A DNA stretch of 64,000 bases, taken from Agarophyton chilense. Lineage: Eukaryota > Rhodophyta > Florideophyceae > Gracilariales > Gracilariaceae. Within the stretch, counting starts at the first letter, position 1. Every line of letters starts with the position of its first letter. Under the pieces are notes generated by a model. It was given only the letters and a program-made list of their open reading frames with translations. It did no database searches and had not been told where the DNA came from. Below are positions 21,935-32,505 of this stretch, one piece after another. A program made the position numbers and the translations under genes. The stretch lies in contig JARGXX010000068.1 of the NCBI GenBank assembly GCA_030374765.1, positions 4,898,001 through 4,962,000 on the forward strand. Direction: 5' to 3'.

Positions 21935-23362
21935 TTCTGTCGAGAAGAAGGGATCGCGGAAATTAGGAAGTGACACCGATCGTCAATAGCTAGAGGGAGA
22001 CCTTGAGCTCGATCTTTCGTTGAACCACTTGCAGAACGGCTGTCGACGAAATGCAGGACTGGAACTTTTAAAAGAGTGCTGACTGTGTAAAAGGGGCGGA
22101 GGGTCTTGGGGGAGCGTTCAAGAACGTATAGTAGTTTTGCTGAGCAGAGGTTATCGTTGTCCCCCGTAGATAGCCAGGATGGTACTGGAACTCTCCCTTA
22201 AGTACCGACCATGTAGCATCCTCTCCTAGTTGTAACGACCAAATGCTACGTAATGAATTGACGAAGTCTAGTGCCACGTACTAACACTAGGAGAGTAAAC
22301 GCAACGCACTGAATTGCTGTGCTGAGAATATCGGTAGTGCAAAATAAATATCTACTTATGATAAGCGGCCACGCAAACATAATAGCTAATGCAGTATGCA
22401 ATTCATAGACTTTTTGTTTAAATAGGCAATACGAAGCTCTGGTTGTGCTCGGGACATAATTATGGCAAACTCGTGAAAAGTGACTCTCCACATAGAATTC
22501 GCTCTCATGATAAATAATTCATCATGCGGATTCAAAGAGTTTTCGCCGATGTCCTCGTAAGTCTGCCTTCTTCTATATTGAACACACGTGATAAAGTCTG
22601 ATGTTCGCAGTCGTCGAGGTTGCTCATGTTGGGGTAAAATGTTTCAAACAGCATTACAGTACAAGCAACTAGAGATAAGAACAACGACGACGACAAACAC
22701 GAAGTAAAGACGATTTAGTGCCTTCCTCTCACAAAGGTGATCATTTATCGAAGTTGATGAGTGCCTATGTCTCCACGGTCCTTGCATATCACACTCCAAC
22801 CAGGGTAATATCTAGAAAGGCGACTACCAGCATATTTATTATTGATGAAATTTTGCTGGGCGAATGTCACGGAGTCAAAAGCGAGGTGCTACAGACAAAT
22901 TTTGCTATATCAGAGAGCACTCCAGAGAAACAAACATCTCAATCTATGACGAAACTTACAAATGCTCGCAAGTGATATAGCAAAAATCTTCCATTGAGTT
23001 TTTCTTTACCGGCAACTTATTCAATGACCAGCCAGCGTTCCATAAGCGAGTTAATGCCACAATTCTTGTGCTCATATCGTGTCACTTTATTGAAAATTAA
23101 AACGCTCGCCTTCGTCTCCGGCCTGTAATTTGACGACTCGTGCCCCATTATTAGCTCTCGGTCGTGGATATAACTCAAACATACGCACGCTAGTGGTAAA
23201 ATATCTTGTAAAAAAAGATTCCATCCTTTACGAAGATTTATCTGGAGAGTCTAAAGAATACTACGATGTTTCGTTTCGAAGATCTGAGCGGAAAACGTGT
23301 TATTGTTTGCCTTGGAGAGAGATTTTTGAGGTCTTGAAACATCTATCTTGCCTTCGTGTAAC
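21935..23362. other. Intergenic, no gene recognised
   Basis: Includes the upstream region of the cystine-knot gene. Frames are short and unsupported. Confidence 0.45.
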
Positions 23363-23807
23363 GCAATGACTGGTGGTCAGCGTACTGGTCTCAATCTGCG
23401 GTAGCGTGATACAGCGGGTCCTAAGGTTCGTATGCTTGACAAGAGCATTCCCAGAGTACTTTGTGCAATTGGCTGGCGTTTACTGCGTCGTCCTACAGGT
23501 CAGAACTACTGAAACGATGGTTTGAAGACCAATTGGTGTAACTAATGTACCAAAGAGGGTAATGTAGTATCCTAACGGCGCCTACCTTACTCAAAGGGAG
23601 AAGCATCACTCGAACCAAGTACATAGCAATGGAGACGCACTTGAATCCCCCCAAAACTGTAATGCTAATCTATTACACTAAATAAAATAAAACAATAATC
23701 TAAATGAGCCCAGACGAGATCGGGCAGTCCACGTGGCGTCTGTAAGATCCCTCAGGCTTGGCGGCTTACAGAACTCAACCGTTATCGTTGTTCCTTTACA
23801 TATCTCC
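23363..23807 (+). repeat. R3 dispersed repeat, copy 1
   Basis: About 440 bp, similar along its length to the reverse complement of 42847-43290. Shared blocks include GGCTGGCGTTT, GAAGACCAA, GTATCCTAACGG and GGCTTACAGA. Near its start GCGGTAGCGTGATACAGCGG followed by AAGGTTCG resembles the A and B boxes of a tRNA promoter, but spaced much closer than in a tRNA. Confidence 0.75.
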
Positions 23808-24237
23808 ATTCTAAAACTTCGACCGTCATGGCGAAGTCCAGATTGCCTCATAATTGAACAAACGGGCGTGTGCGCTTAGTCGCTCCCATTACCATTGGAT
23901 GCGACGGAACGTCGCGTCGTCATCACCTGCGGGGGTACGAGCAAGCGTGGGCTAACCAATGGCGCCGGGGTGGCAATAAATCTGTCTAAGGACTGAAACT
24001 TAAGCGCGCCGTGAGCACTGGCCATAGGTGCATTGCCGTTTTATTCCTTCTGTCGCGTTGTCGAGATGTTTCCTTGGCATTTTCTCCCTTGACGGTCATT
24101 GGGGACTTCCTTAGTCTCCGTCCTTCCGTTGGAAACCCTCCGCGCTTCGTCCACCGTAATTTAAGTCTTTCAATCCTCTCGGGTCAATTCCGTCATCTCG
24201 TCTTCCTATCGTGGTACTTTTCCATTGGTCGCGCGAG

Positions 24238-26367
24238 ATGTCGAACTCGCTTTATAAGCCCGTCGGATACTCTATTCTCCCTCCGGACTTTGTCTCTTAC
24301 GTCGGTTTTCTTGCCAATTTCCCGACGGACAAGCCTGTGGGCAGCGGCATTATGGCTTCGAACAACCAAGCGGGGAGCTCCTCGGGACACGAAGTGGCTT
24401 ATGAGCGCCCCGGGGACCGCTATGACCATACCATCAGACGAAACCTGCGTGAAGTGGGTCATGCCATTCTTCCGTCCTATGTGGAAGAATACCAAAGTTT
24501 CTGTCATATATATCTCGACGCCCGGAGGTTCGCTAAGATACCCAATTTCCGGAGGGGCAGTAAGAACGCGCGCAGCATCTCGTAGTATAATCGATGGTTG
24601 CATTTTCCTGTCGTTCTGCGTTCGGCGACGCGCTATCGCACCCTCATCCAAGCGGACATGCAGTACGTCCGCCGCGAGGAGGAAGCCGAGTACTAGTTAA
24701 TGGTGAAGAAACTCCTTTCGGACCTATACGTGGACGCCATCTCGCCTCATGTGAGATTTCCTCCGCCCGGTCAGAACCTCTTGGCGCTCATGCGCTTCCG
24801 ACCGCCGTATGACCGCCTGTTTTGGATGTCCAATAGGGTCTATTGGAACGAGATGCATGAGCCCGATGGTCGTTTGGGTCAATCCCTGGAGTTCTTCTTC
24901 TGTTGGTACCAGGTGAAGTTTCTCGGCATGAGCGCAGACAAACTTCCTCCATTATATCTCTCGCTTCCCCGCGTGAATAAGAACCAATGGGCCATGTACT
25001 GGCGTATCTCACCGCCCGCTCCGTTTTGTTCCCACGCCGTCCGTAGTGGCGTACCATTTGACCGAAAGTCTTGGTTTTCCGGGCAGATACTATTGGTTGA
25101 GCTCGGCGTGATGTCCCTTATGGCCTTCCTGTATACCGCAAAGTACGGAGTCCGTGGTAATGCCCTTTCGGATGATAGGAGGGTATGGCACGACGAGAAC
25201 ATACCCGGTTCTCGAGGTCGTCTTATCCCGCTCCTGGACATCATGATTCGTTTCTTAAGGAACCTGGGCATCCAGAATATCGTCCGTGGGACCCATTTTG
25301 CCTTCGAGGAGGCCAAGGACCTTTTGGGTCATGTCCTACATTTGGAGTGGGGCAAGTCTCCCGGGTTCTTTTGGTATGAATACGATACTGAGTCGTTCAC
25401 ACCGACTCCGATACATCCACAGGGTCGGGAAGACGCTCGTATCTATCCCGCCAAGCCTTTGAGGAATCAACCATCGGACACTACGAGGCGTCATGTGTCT
25501 GACTATTACCCGATGGCCATTGGTTTCGATTCCCTTTGCCTCGAGCCCGACTTGGAGGCCACGCCGTTCGTTCCTGCTGGTATGTCCGACGGAGAATACA
25601 TCGTTGAAGATCCCTTCGTCCTCCTTGTGGAGGGCGTTAATCCTCCGGTCGAGTTCGCTGTTCTGTTGCCGACCGCCTCCCCTCCTCCAGCTCCTCCGGG
25701 CGCTGCTTCTCAGGATAAACTCTCATATAAACCGCCCGTCGCCCAAGCGGACATCCCTCCTGGCGAGGTTACTGTCGAAGCAGAAAGTCATGTAGGTGAT
25801 GCGCTGTCTCAGACGTCCAATTGGGGCGTCGACATCGCTCCGTTCTCTCCATTGCCGCATTTTTTCCCTTCGGTTACGGCTGCAGCCGCAGATCTCCGTC
25901 ATGTCTGCCGTACCGTTGATATTACTGCCTCAATGAACATTGCGATCGTCCTGAGAAAAGCTTGCTCCAGGACGCGTCGCTCGGCGTGCTACGCCGCGGT
26001 TGTCCAACAGGGTCAGGACCTGAATACCGCCATGGTCAATATCCTGCAGCAGTTTCCCGAGGTGATGTCTCAGACGATTACTGCCGACTTGAATGCCCGG
26101 AATGGTCCAAATTTGAGCAACCGGGAGGCTTCCGATGGTGACAATAGTTCTTCAGGAGAATCTTCGCCGAAGAAGCGTGCTCGGCTCGCTGGGGCTGGTC
26201 CAATTGGTACAGTAGGCTCCTCGGGTGACCCTAGTCCCGGTGGCGCTCCTTTAGGTTCCAATGAGGACGACGGGGTTACTCCTTCGCCGCCCCAGGGAGT
26301 GCTGTTGGTGTTCGGAGCGATTTTGGGAACCTTGAGGTCATGGCAAGGGCGTTTAGGCCTCTTCTAG
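24238..26367 (+). pseudogene. Antisense ORF of E0 (aORF-0), most divergent copy
   Basis: One frame from ATG 24238 to TAG 26367, broken by TAG at 24583-24585 and TAG near 24694; the part from 24700 is open for 555 codons. Homology to the other three copies is visible in order: ILPSYVEEY (matching IPDEFGFD), RTLIQADMQYVRREEE (RPIIHADFRHLRRE in E2), LVELGVMSLMAFLYTAKY (VLTEWAVRAAAYILWEAY) and FEEAKDLLGHVLHLEW (ADEAQKLIDIIGRVDW). The C-terminal third is Pro/Ser-rich and adds about 200 residues not shared with E2. The protein belongs to no family I know. It ends 199 bp from the chromodomain of the opposite strand. The long open part could be read as a host gene, but position and homology argue for the retroelement family. 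Confidence 0.7.
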
Positions 26368-26374
26368 TTACTCA

Positions 26375-26380
26375 AATAAA
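26375..26380 (+). promoter_or_regulatory. Possible poly(A) signal for aORF-0
   Basis: AATAAA 8 bp past the aORF-0 stop, enclosed by the short inverted repeat TTACT / AGTAA. Confidence 0.35.
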
Positions 26381-26565
26381 GTAATGCTTGTGCTTTCACA
26401 AAATTGCTCCTGTATTTTTCAAACATGCATGCCCTGGAACGGCGTCCGACCCTTGAGAGCGTCTCAGGTCTTCCTTAGGTGTCGCCTGAGAACTGACTTT
26501 GTTCCCTGACGCGGGAGCTACGGCGAACCATCTTGTCTGGAGTCGATTTGGGAGGCGTTTTGGTA

Positions 26566-26766
26566 CTATTTGGGACAATTGATGCCCCCCCCCTGAAGGC
26601 TGCGCTCCGTGCTGCCGATTTTGCGCCAATGGCGGTCGATAAAATAAGCCGGAATGGTTTGAGGCTTTTGCCAAGTGTCTTCCTGAGGGGTGTAGCCGAA
26701 TAAAAGGACGCGATAGCGCAGAGTTCCAGCTTTTCCCTGACCGGCGGAGATGCTGCACTCAATCAT
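26566..26766 (-). pseudogene. Chromodomain remnant of E0
   Basis: From ATG 26766 the frame reads MIECSISAGQGKAG then LRYRVLLFGYTPQEDTW and IPAYFIDRHWRK. This aligns with the E1 chromodomain (LLYRVRWYGFPPEADTW, IPRSQLVRYHRR). The first Trp of the core is lost. Chromodomains at the integrase C-terminus direct chromoviruses to histone-marked chromatin. Confidence 0.75.
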
Positions 26767-26931
26767 GTATTCCGGTTGGTGTTCATTTCACACCCCCTTA
26801 GGCAGTTTCCGAGGACCCGACTAGCCCCATGGACCCAATGGTCAATGCCAATGACGATGACCCATCTCTTCCAACCGACTCCAATGGATTCGCCCCTCTG
26901 GACCACACTCTCCTTCCGGAGCTTAGACTTT

Positions 26932-27053
26932 CATTGTGGTGGGAGATGCCGTTCGTGGATGAGATTCAGTCCCACTTTGGTGTCGAGTACCCTCGTTAGA
27001 GGGCACATGACAATGGAACGCAAACCGACGGAAAGGCGCACTTTGTAGTTCGC
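26932..27053 (-). pseudogene. Protease (pol start) remnant of E0
   Basis: A minus-strand frame reads NYKVRLSVGLRSIV then LTRVLDTKVGLN and HERHLPP, ending at a stop. This is co-linear with the E1/E2 protease starts (NYKVYADLG, LTALDTGAGPN, LPP). The DTG site survives only as DTK. Just after it the element jumps to the chromodomain, which places one deletion boundary. Confidence 0.65.
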
Positions 27054-27090
27054 GCTCTTTCAGAGTACGACAGAATGATCCGAAAGGTGT

Positions 27091-29345
27091 TCATTTACAA
27101 TATAAACTGAGATCAGCTCTTTCGAGTCGTATGTGGGATCTTTGCCGTCCGGTTGTGTGAGGCACTCTGTACCTGAACAGTCGTGTACCTCTACCAACCA
27201 TTCTGTTCGTTTTCCAAATTCGGTCGGTGTTCGTCAGTAAAGAACACAGGGAAGGTGTCTTGTGCTCCAACGTTCGGATTCGTAAGTACCCTGCAGCCTG
27301 TATTTTCTCGACCGGAGTTCGGCGTATTGCCGTTTGGACCACGTAACCGAGAACGGTAGTAACCCTCGTCGCGTCGCTGCATATAGTTAGCCTCGCGAAT
27401 GGCTAACAAAGCCGAACGGACTTCAGCAGTTAGCACTTGACAGTGATTGGGTTGTCGTGAAAGAGAAATCCGACACGGTCTGTTCAGGAATTGCTCAAAT
27501 TTCGGCACGTGTTGGGGTGACTCTGCGAGGCGGGGCAAGTGGTTGCGTAGGGATAGAAACCATACGGCGGGATGTCGTAGACTTTGTAGGCGTCGTCGGA
27601 ATAGACGAGAACGAAATGGGTCAGGAGAAGGTCATCATATGCTCGTTGTTATCCGAATCGGTTCAGTCCGCATCGGAAGGGCTTTGGACGCTCATAACTG
27701 ACCTCGAGGTGGAGTGCCGAGCGGTTTTATCTGTTGGGTTGACCCGAACAAACCGTCGCCATGACGTACAGTGGGTATCATTGTACGATTCTGCGTACCA
27801 CGCGAGCACGTCTTAGCCGAGAGCAAGATGCGTCGTGAGTTGGTTGCGCACCTTAGACCGTATGGCGAGGAGATGCCCTTCGACGAAAATGGACTTCAAA
27901 CGCAAATTGGAAAAGACGTTACCACACCGGGTTGCCTTTGTCAACAGCTTCTGGGAAAATTCTGTTGCGAACATACCCAACGGCTGCCAGTAAAAGATGC
28001 CTTTGGCGTACGCATCGGCAATGATCTCGTCCGTCGCATACGTAATCGACCAAAAGTTGATTACTTCCGAATAGGAGTTGAGGTACTCACAGCGCTGTAT
28101 GTCTACAGTACCGGACTTCCCCAGGATCCGGGATTACACGAGCGCGCGCTCCGGATCTGTATGGAAAAGCTGGAAGCACCAAAGCGCAGCCGCTTCTGTG
28201 AGTCCGTTCTGGTTGCATGAGGTCTTCACCCGCTGGAGGAAATTCAGAACCGATGTCTGGTCTGAGCCAAAGAAGGAATGTCCCTTCATCTGGACAATCC
28301 CATTCTTCTGGTAACGGGGGATCTTCCGAGCCAGCCGGCAGTCGTATTTATCCGAACGATTAAACAGGCGGTACCTACGGTAGTCCGCCACCTCGGCGAA
28401 CAGCTTGTTAAAGGGCTTCATACGCATAAACGTAGGCCTACTCGGGCGGGAACGATACCAGTTGGATTTGCCACGTGTAAAACTTAGGGAATCGGCGTCG
28501 CTGTCCACCTTTGAATCTATGTTCGAAGACAGCATCAGGCAGGAGGCTGAGTCCGAGTCAGAAGATTTGTGCCTCTTGCAACGTTTGCGGTTCTTCCGTG
28601 CACGGTTTTTGCGATCAGGATCGTATAGGTCGTCCGACTTGCTGCGGCGGCCGCGGTGGTTCCTCCCATCTTCAGAAGAATTGTATGACTCTCCGAGTGG
28701 ATAGCTCCGAGGTGGGACTGCCGCAAGTTACATGGCCGGTCGGACCATCAGCGGTTCTCTGGCATCCGGTTGGTCCCTATCGGCGCGTTTGGGTGCCATA
28801 TCCGTTCGGCATGGAATGAATTTGGAAAGGGGTGGCTGCTCGATCGCATCCAGAAGAGCAGACACTCGGCCACTCTGAGCATCCCGTTCGGTAACCTCGG
28901 GGTTTTTATTCGGAAAGAAACTGCAGAACTACCGGGCGGATGAGCGGTGGGAGATCCTTCCGCGAAAGGCCAGGAACCCATTCGTTTATGTACTTCTCAA
29001 CCGCCATGGGTACACGGACACGAATTTCCGTGCGGAGTTACGTGAGCACATAGGGCTCGAGCTCCTCCCATAGCGCGTATGTGGGGCGAGTCCCGAATGG
29101 TATTTGCTGCGCAACGCGTTGCCCAGAGTGGGACAACCTGAAGCCCTCGCGGCGAGCGTCAAATTCTTTCCGGATGGCGGAGCGGGGATGCGAGAAGAAC
29201 CCGTACGGAATAGATACTCAGGACTCTCGAGCGGGCAGGCGCGGGCTTGCACGGAGCTTCGGAAGTCCCGGGGGCCAACCAAAGCGATCTCAGCAACTCC
29301 GTGCGAGGGAGCTGAAGCGGACGGGGAGGGGTTTTTGTCAGCCAT
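27091..29345 (-). pseudogene. gag of E0, degenerate
   Basis: Starts at the ATG in 29345-29343 (MADKNPSPSASAPSHG). Parts seen: an Arg/Lys/Ser/Asp-rich segment (28.7-28.55 kb), KPFNKLFAEVADYRRYRLF, IVQMKGHSFFGSDQTSVLNFLQRV, and FSQKLLTKATRCGNVFS with IFVEGHLLAIRSKV. E1 gag has YSSRLKKASVRCGNVHS and LYIDGLDPSIKSLV at the last place. A decayed C-terminal part lies at 27538-27191. Several frame changes and stops make it a pseudogene. Confidence 0.65.
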
Positions 29346-30012
29346 TGTATTATCCACTCTAACGGAGAGAGCAGACACCTGCGATAGCGTTCGGACTGCC
29401 GATGGGTCGCTTGCGGCGAAGGAAAAGGGGTGGTAGAGCTACAACACCAGCGAGCTGGAAGTGGGGTGTAAGGCCACTACTCGCCAGCGAGAGTGAACAG
29501 TGCAACTGTAAAACGTTGATGGAATGTAGGTACGAGACGGCTCGTGAAGTGGTTGGGGGCTGACTATCTATTATAGCTCGTCCGGATCTCCGGTTAAGGA
29601 ATCCTAAGCGAGGAACAGAATAGTCATGATGCCCATGTTGTCTCCTTTACTTGGAGCCGGCGCTCACCTCTGGTACACTATATACTGTGTGCCAGGGTGA
29701 GTGCCCAAATAAAAATATAAATAATACCCAGTGGTCAGCCACTTAGCCAAACCACTGTATGGGTACGGTCCCTAATTGACGTCTAGATACAAAGGGTAGT
29801 AAAACCAGCCACGTGGATCGCCACTACATGCGCCATTGCAAGCCACTCCACTCGTGATACCACGTGTCCCAACAATGTACCCTGCCTCCTGGCATCCTAC
29901 ACGGTGTGCCGTTTCATATCATAATGCTGATGATATCACTCACTTATGAGTTCCAACCGCGACTTCGCGAAAAATCAGCTTATCGGATTCCCCGACATAG
30001 TAGAATACTACA
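29346..30012 (-). repeat. E1 3' LTR
   Basis: 667 bp, TGTATTATCC... to ...GAATACTACA as read on +. It matches 39631-40294 almost throughout. E1-family LTRs also occur at 9464, 10100 and 12710. Confidence 0.95.
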
Positions 30013-30025
30013 TACCCCCCTCGTT
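30013..30025 (-). other. E1 polypurine tract
   Basis: Minus strand ACGAGGGGGGTA directly before the 3' LTR start, the priming site for plus-strand DNA. E2 has a similar tract (AAGGAGGGGGATA). Confidence 0.8.
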
Positions 30026-30180
30026 GAGCGCGAACCATGGGGGACCCAAGAAGCGTTTATACGCAGTCGGACCGGTGTTTCGGGTACTCATCGTCATCAC
30101 GAATTCCTCGCCGCCCGACCAACTCTTACAGTTCTCAACAGCATTCTGTTCCTCACCGCTCTTCAGCTTGATCTCTCGGG

Positions 30181-32266
30181 ATGGATCCGAACGCCGGGTC
30201 CAACCCGTTTCAGCCCTTTTCTGAGGATGGGCCTTCTGGGGCTCCGTCCAACACTGCTGGTTATGCGTCGCAGCCTACTGCTCAACTCGGTCCATATCGT
30301 TCGTTCCCCACACCTTACACCGGATTCCGTTCGGTACCGTTACCTCAGCCAACCGTGGCTCCGATGCCGAACGCGGCTTACGTCGCCTCTGCGGGTGTGA
30401 TTCGAGCTCCTTCTCGTCGTGCTCAGCGGAGCTACCCGCACCCTGCGGATTTCTATGGACGAGATCCTCTCGACAACATTGAACTTTTCGCGCAAGCGCC
30501 CTGGTTTGATCCAGTTGCATTCCGCGATGACGCGTTGATACAACAGTATGTACACTGTGGGTACTTCCCCGACGGTATTCAGGAACACGCGATTCATAGC
30601 GACGACTGGGTGAGCCATATTGCTTTGCCAGACAACGCGATTGCGCAATATTCAACGGAAACCTTGTTCGAAGCCCGTACGCGGTTCACCAAGCTGATTT
30701 GCCAGCGTCTTCACCGATTTATCAGTACGGTTCTCCTCCCGCAGGACTGGGAACTAGATACCTGGAAAGCCCGTACCGACGGTGAAGGTTACTCGTATAT
30801 CGAGACACTCGTTGAAGTCGATGTTAGCGGTTGGCGCGGTGTGCGCGGTGTGCGTGATGCAGCTCTCTGCTTTCAGCAACCTCTTCTCCGCGCGGAGTTC
30901 CGCTTCCTTCGAAAGCGTGATATTCCCTATTGGGATTATCCCCGTTGGGAAGGTCGTACTCGATCACTTCCCCGACGGTATTCAGGAACACGCGATTCAT
31001 AGCGACGACTGGGTGAGCCATATTGCTTTGCCAGACAACGCGATTGCGCGATATTCAACGGAAACCTTGTTCGAAGCCCGTACGCGGTTCACCAAGCTGA
31101 TTTTCCAGCGTCTTCACCGATTTATCAGTACGGTTCTCCTCCCGCAGGACTGGGAACTAGATACCTGGAAAGCCCGTACCGACGGTGAAGGTTACTCGTA
31201 TATCGAGACACTCGTTGAAGTCGATGTTAGCGGTTGGCGCGGTGTGCGCGGTGTGCGTGATGCAGCTCTCTGCTTTCAGCAACCTCTTCTCCGCGCGGAG
31301 TTCCGCTTCCTTCGAAAGCGTGATATTCCCTATTGGGATTATCCCCGTTGGGAACGTCGTACTCGATCACGTTTGGGCTATTTCGTGCCGTATCAAATGA
31401 TCGAGATTGACCGCATCCGGCGGAACGCGCGCTTCGGGCGCTACATCGGTATTCCGGAGCATTGGGCGGCGATCGAGAGTCCTCGTGGTTGCCCTGTAAA
31501 GCTCCCACCGGCGATCTCCTACATCGGGTCCGCGTTGGTTGACGACCCGTTCTCGGGATATTGGACGGTGGTTTATACCGAGTTTATCGCCAAAATGGCC
31601 GTCTTCCTCCTGTGGGATGCTTATGATACCTTTAGAGTTTGGTAAATGTCGCCCACAGCGCGAAAGCATGCGAGAGAACTCGATCTTTCCCTTGTCCTGG
31701 GATCCCGTGCGAACCATGCCGACTTCCTCTATCTCGTGGATTTGATCAACAGTGTCCATTGGTCTGGAGTGCCAGCTGATCAATCCGCTCGCGCAACCCG
31801 TGCAAGACACTACGACCATTCTCCTTGACGAACAGCAAGTGCTGGAGATTTTGTTTGGTACGACACCTGGATGCGCTAGTTGATCACCTCCGAGCAGGCT
31901 CGCTTTCTTCGGGAGAACCCGCGTGACATGCCACCGAACCAGCTTACTGGATACGTGTACGATGCTACTCCATCCGAGAACGGAGAGGAACCGTATGAGG
32001 GAGCGCCGGGAGCTGAGGCTGAACTCGGTTACGAGGACGAGCCAGAGCTGGCAGGCGTAGCGACTTCCGTCGATCAATTCGCAGCGGCGGGAGTTGCTCA
32101 AGAGAACTTTCATGGGTTTACCCAACCACCGAGTGCAGTGATGGTTGAAGATCCAGGCTTGGATCCGCTGAGGCAGTTCCTCTTAGATGCAAGCTTTCCC
32201 GTAGACCAAGTTGAGGGTGATCGCGCACAGCTTCTCGCAAACCTGCGTGCTCGCACGTCTCTTTGA
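30181..32266 (+). pseudogene. Antisense ORF of E1 (aORF-1), broken
   Basis: Starts MDPNAGSNPFQPF at ATG 30181, on the strand opposite to pol. Shared with E2 and E3: WFDPVAFRDDALI, RT-GE-Y region, QPLLRAEFRFLRKRD, FVPYQMIEIDRIRRN, FGRYIGIPEHW, SPRGCPVKLPPAISYIGS, SGYWTVVYTE, LLWDAYDTFRVW, then LDLSLVLGS and SVHW, then a C-terminal AGDFVWYDTW and EQARFLREN segment. It is inactivated four times: a 403-bp tandem duplication shifts the frame, and in-frame stops follow at 31643 (TAA where E2 has Tyr), 31826 and 31877. It ends LANLRARTSL at 32266. Function unknown; no recognised domain. Confidence 0.8.
30563..31368 (+). repeat. 403-bp tandem duplication inside aORF-1
   Basis: 30563-30965 is repeated at 30966-31368 with only a few differences. 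The unit is 134 codons plus one base, so the second copy is in another frame. Confidence 0.95.
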
Positions 32267-32304
32267 TGATCCTAGAAAAGACTCCTAGTCAACACCCTTT
32301 CGGT

Positions 32305-32324
32305 GGTATCTTGATACCAATAAA
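32305..32324 (+). promoter_or_regulatory. Hairpin plus AATAAA after aORF-1
   Basis: GGTATC-TT-GATACC, a perfect 6-bp stem with a two-base loop, followed at once by AATAAA, about 40-55 bp past the aORF-1 stop. It suggests 3'-end formation for an antisense transcript. E2 has a hairpin of the same form (GATCCC-TT-GGGATC) at its aORF stop. Confidence 0.4.
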
Positions 32325-32374
32325 ACTCCGGTGACTTCGTGTCTTCACGTTCCCTTCTTATCTTCTAGTCTTCA

Positions 32375-32490
32375 TCTCTTCTCGCGTCTCGAGTTCTTAA
32401 CTTCTTCTTTTCGCTTCTCGAGTTCTTCAATCCTTCTTCTCGCTCTTCGAGTTCTTCAATCCTTCTTCTCGCTTCTCGAGTTTTTACTAC
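32375..32490. repeat. Purine/pyrimidine tandem repeat between aORF-1 and pol
   Basis: About three units of ~29-31 bp built on CTTCTCGAGTTCTTCAATCC. On the pol strand the tract is purine-rich. E2 has a purine-rich spacer at the same place. Confidence 0.75.
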
Positions 32491-32505
32491 CTTTGTAGCC
32501 CATAC

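Larger units (their letters stand above)
24238..29345 (-). mobile_element. E0: internally deleted gypsy element (gag, protease start, chromodomain, antisense ORF)
   Basis: Minus-strand element related to E1/E2. Right to left: gag (29345-27091), a protease fragment (27053-26932), a chromodomain (26766-26566) and, on the opposite strand, a broken copy of the antisense ORF. Reverse transcriptase, RNase H and integrase core are absent. E1 is inserted in its gag start codon, so its leader continues at 40300. Its LTRs were not identified: the outer limits given are those of recognisable sequence. Confidence 0.75.

Noticed and set aside
23363-23807. R3 as the LTR pair of E0
   Set aside because: The two R3 copies are inverted relative to each other; LTRs of one element must be direct repeats.
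24700-26367. Stand-alone host gene of 555 codons
   Set aside because: The same frame extends upstream through two stops to 24238 with homology to the antisense ORFs of E1-E3, and it lies tail-to-tail with a chromodomain remnant, as in those elements.
27091-27538. Integrase C-terminus of E0
   Set aside because: The order of motifs fits the gag C-terminal part better, and a protease remnant follows directly after it.
28986-29378. ORF starting inside the E1 LTR
   Set aside because: Its first codons come from the LTR; the real unit is E0 gag starting at 29345.
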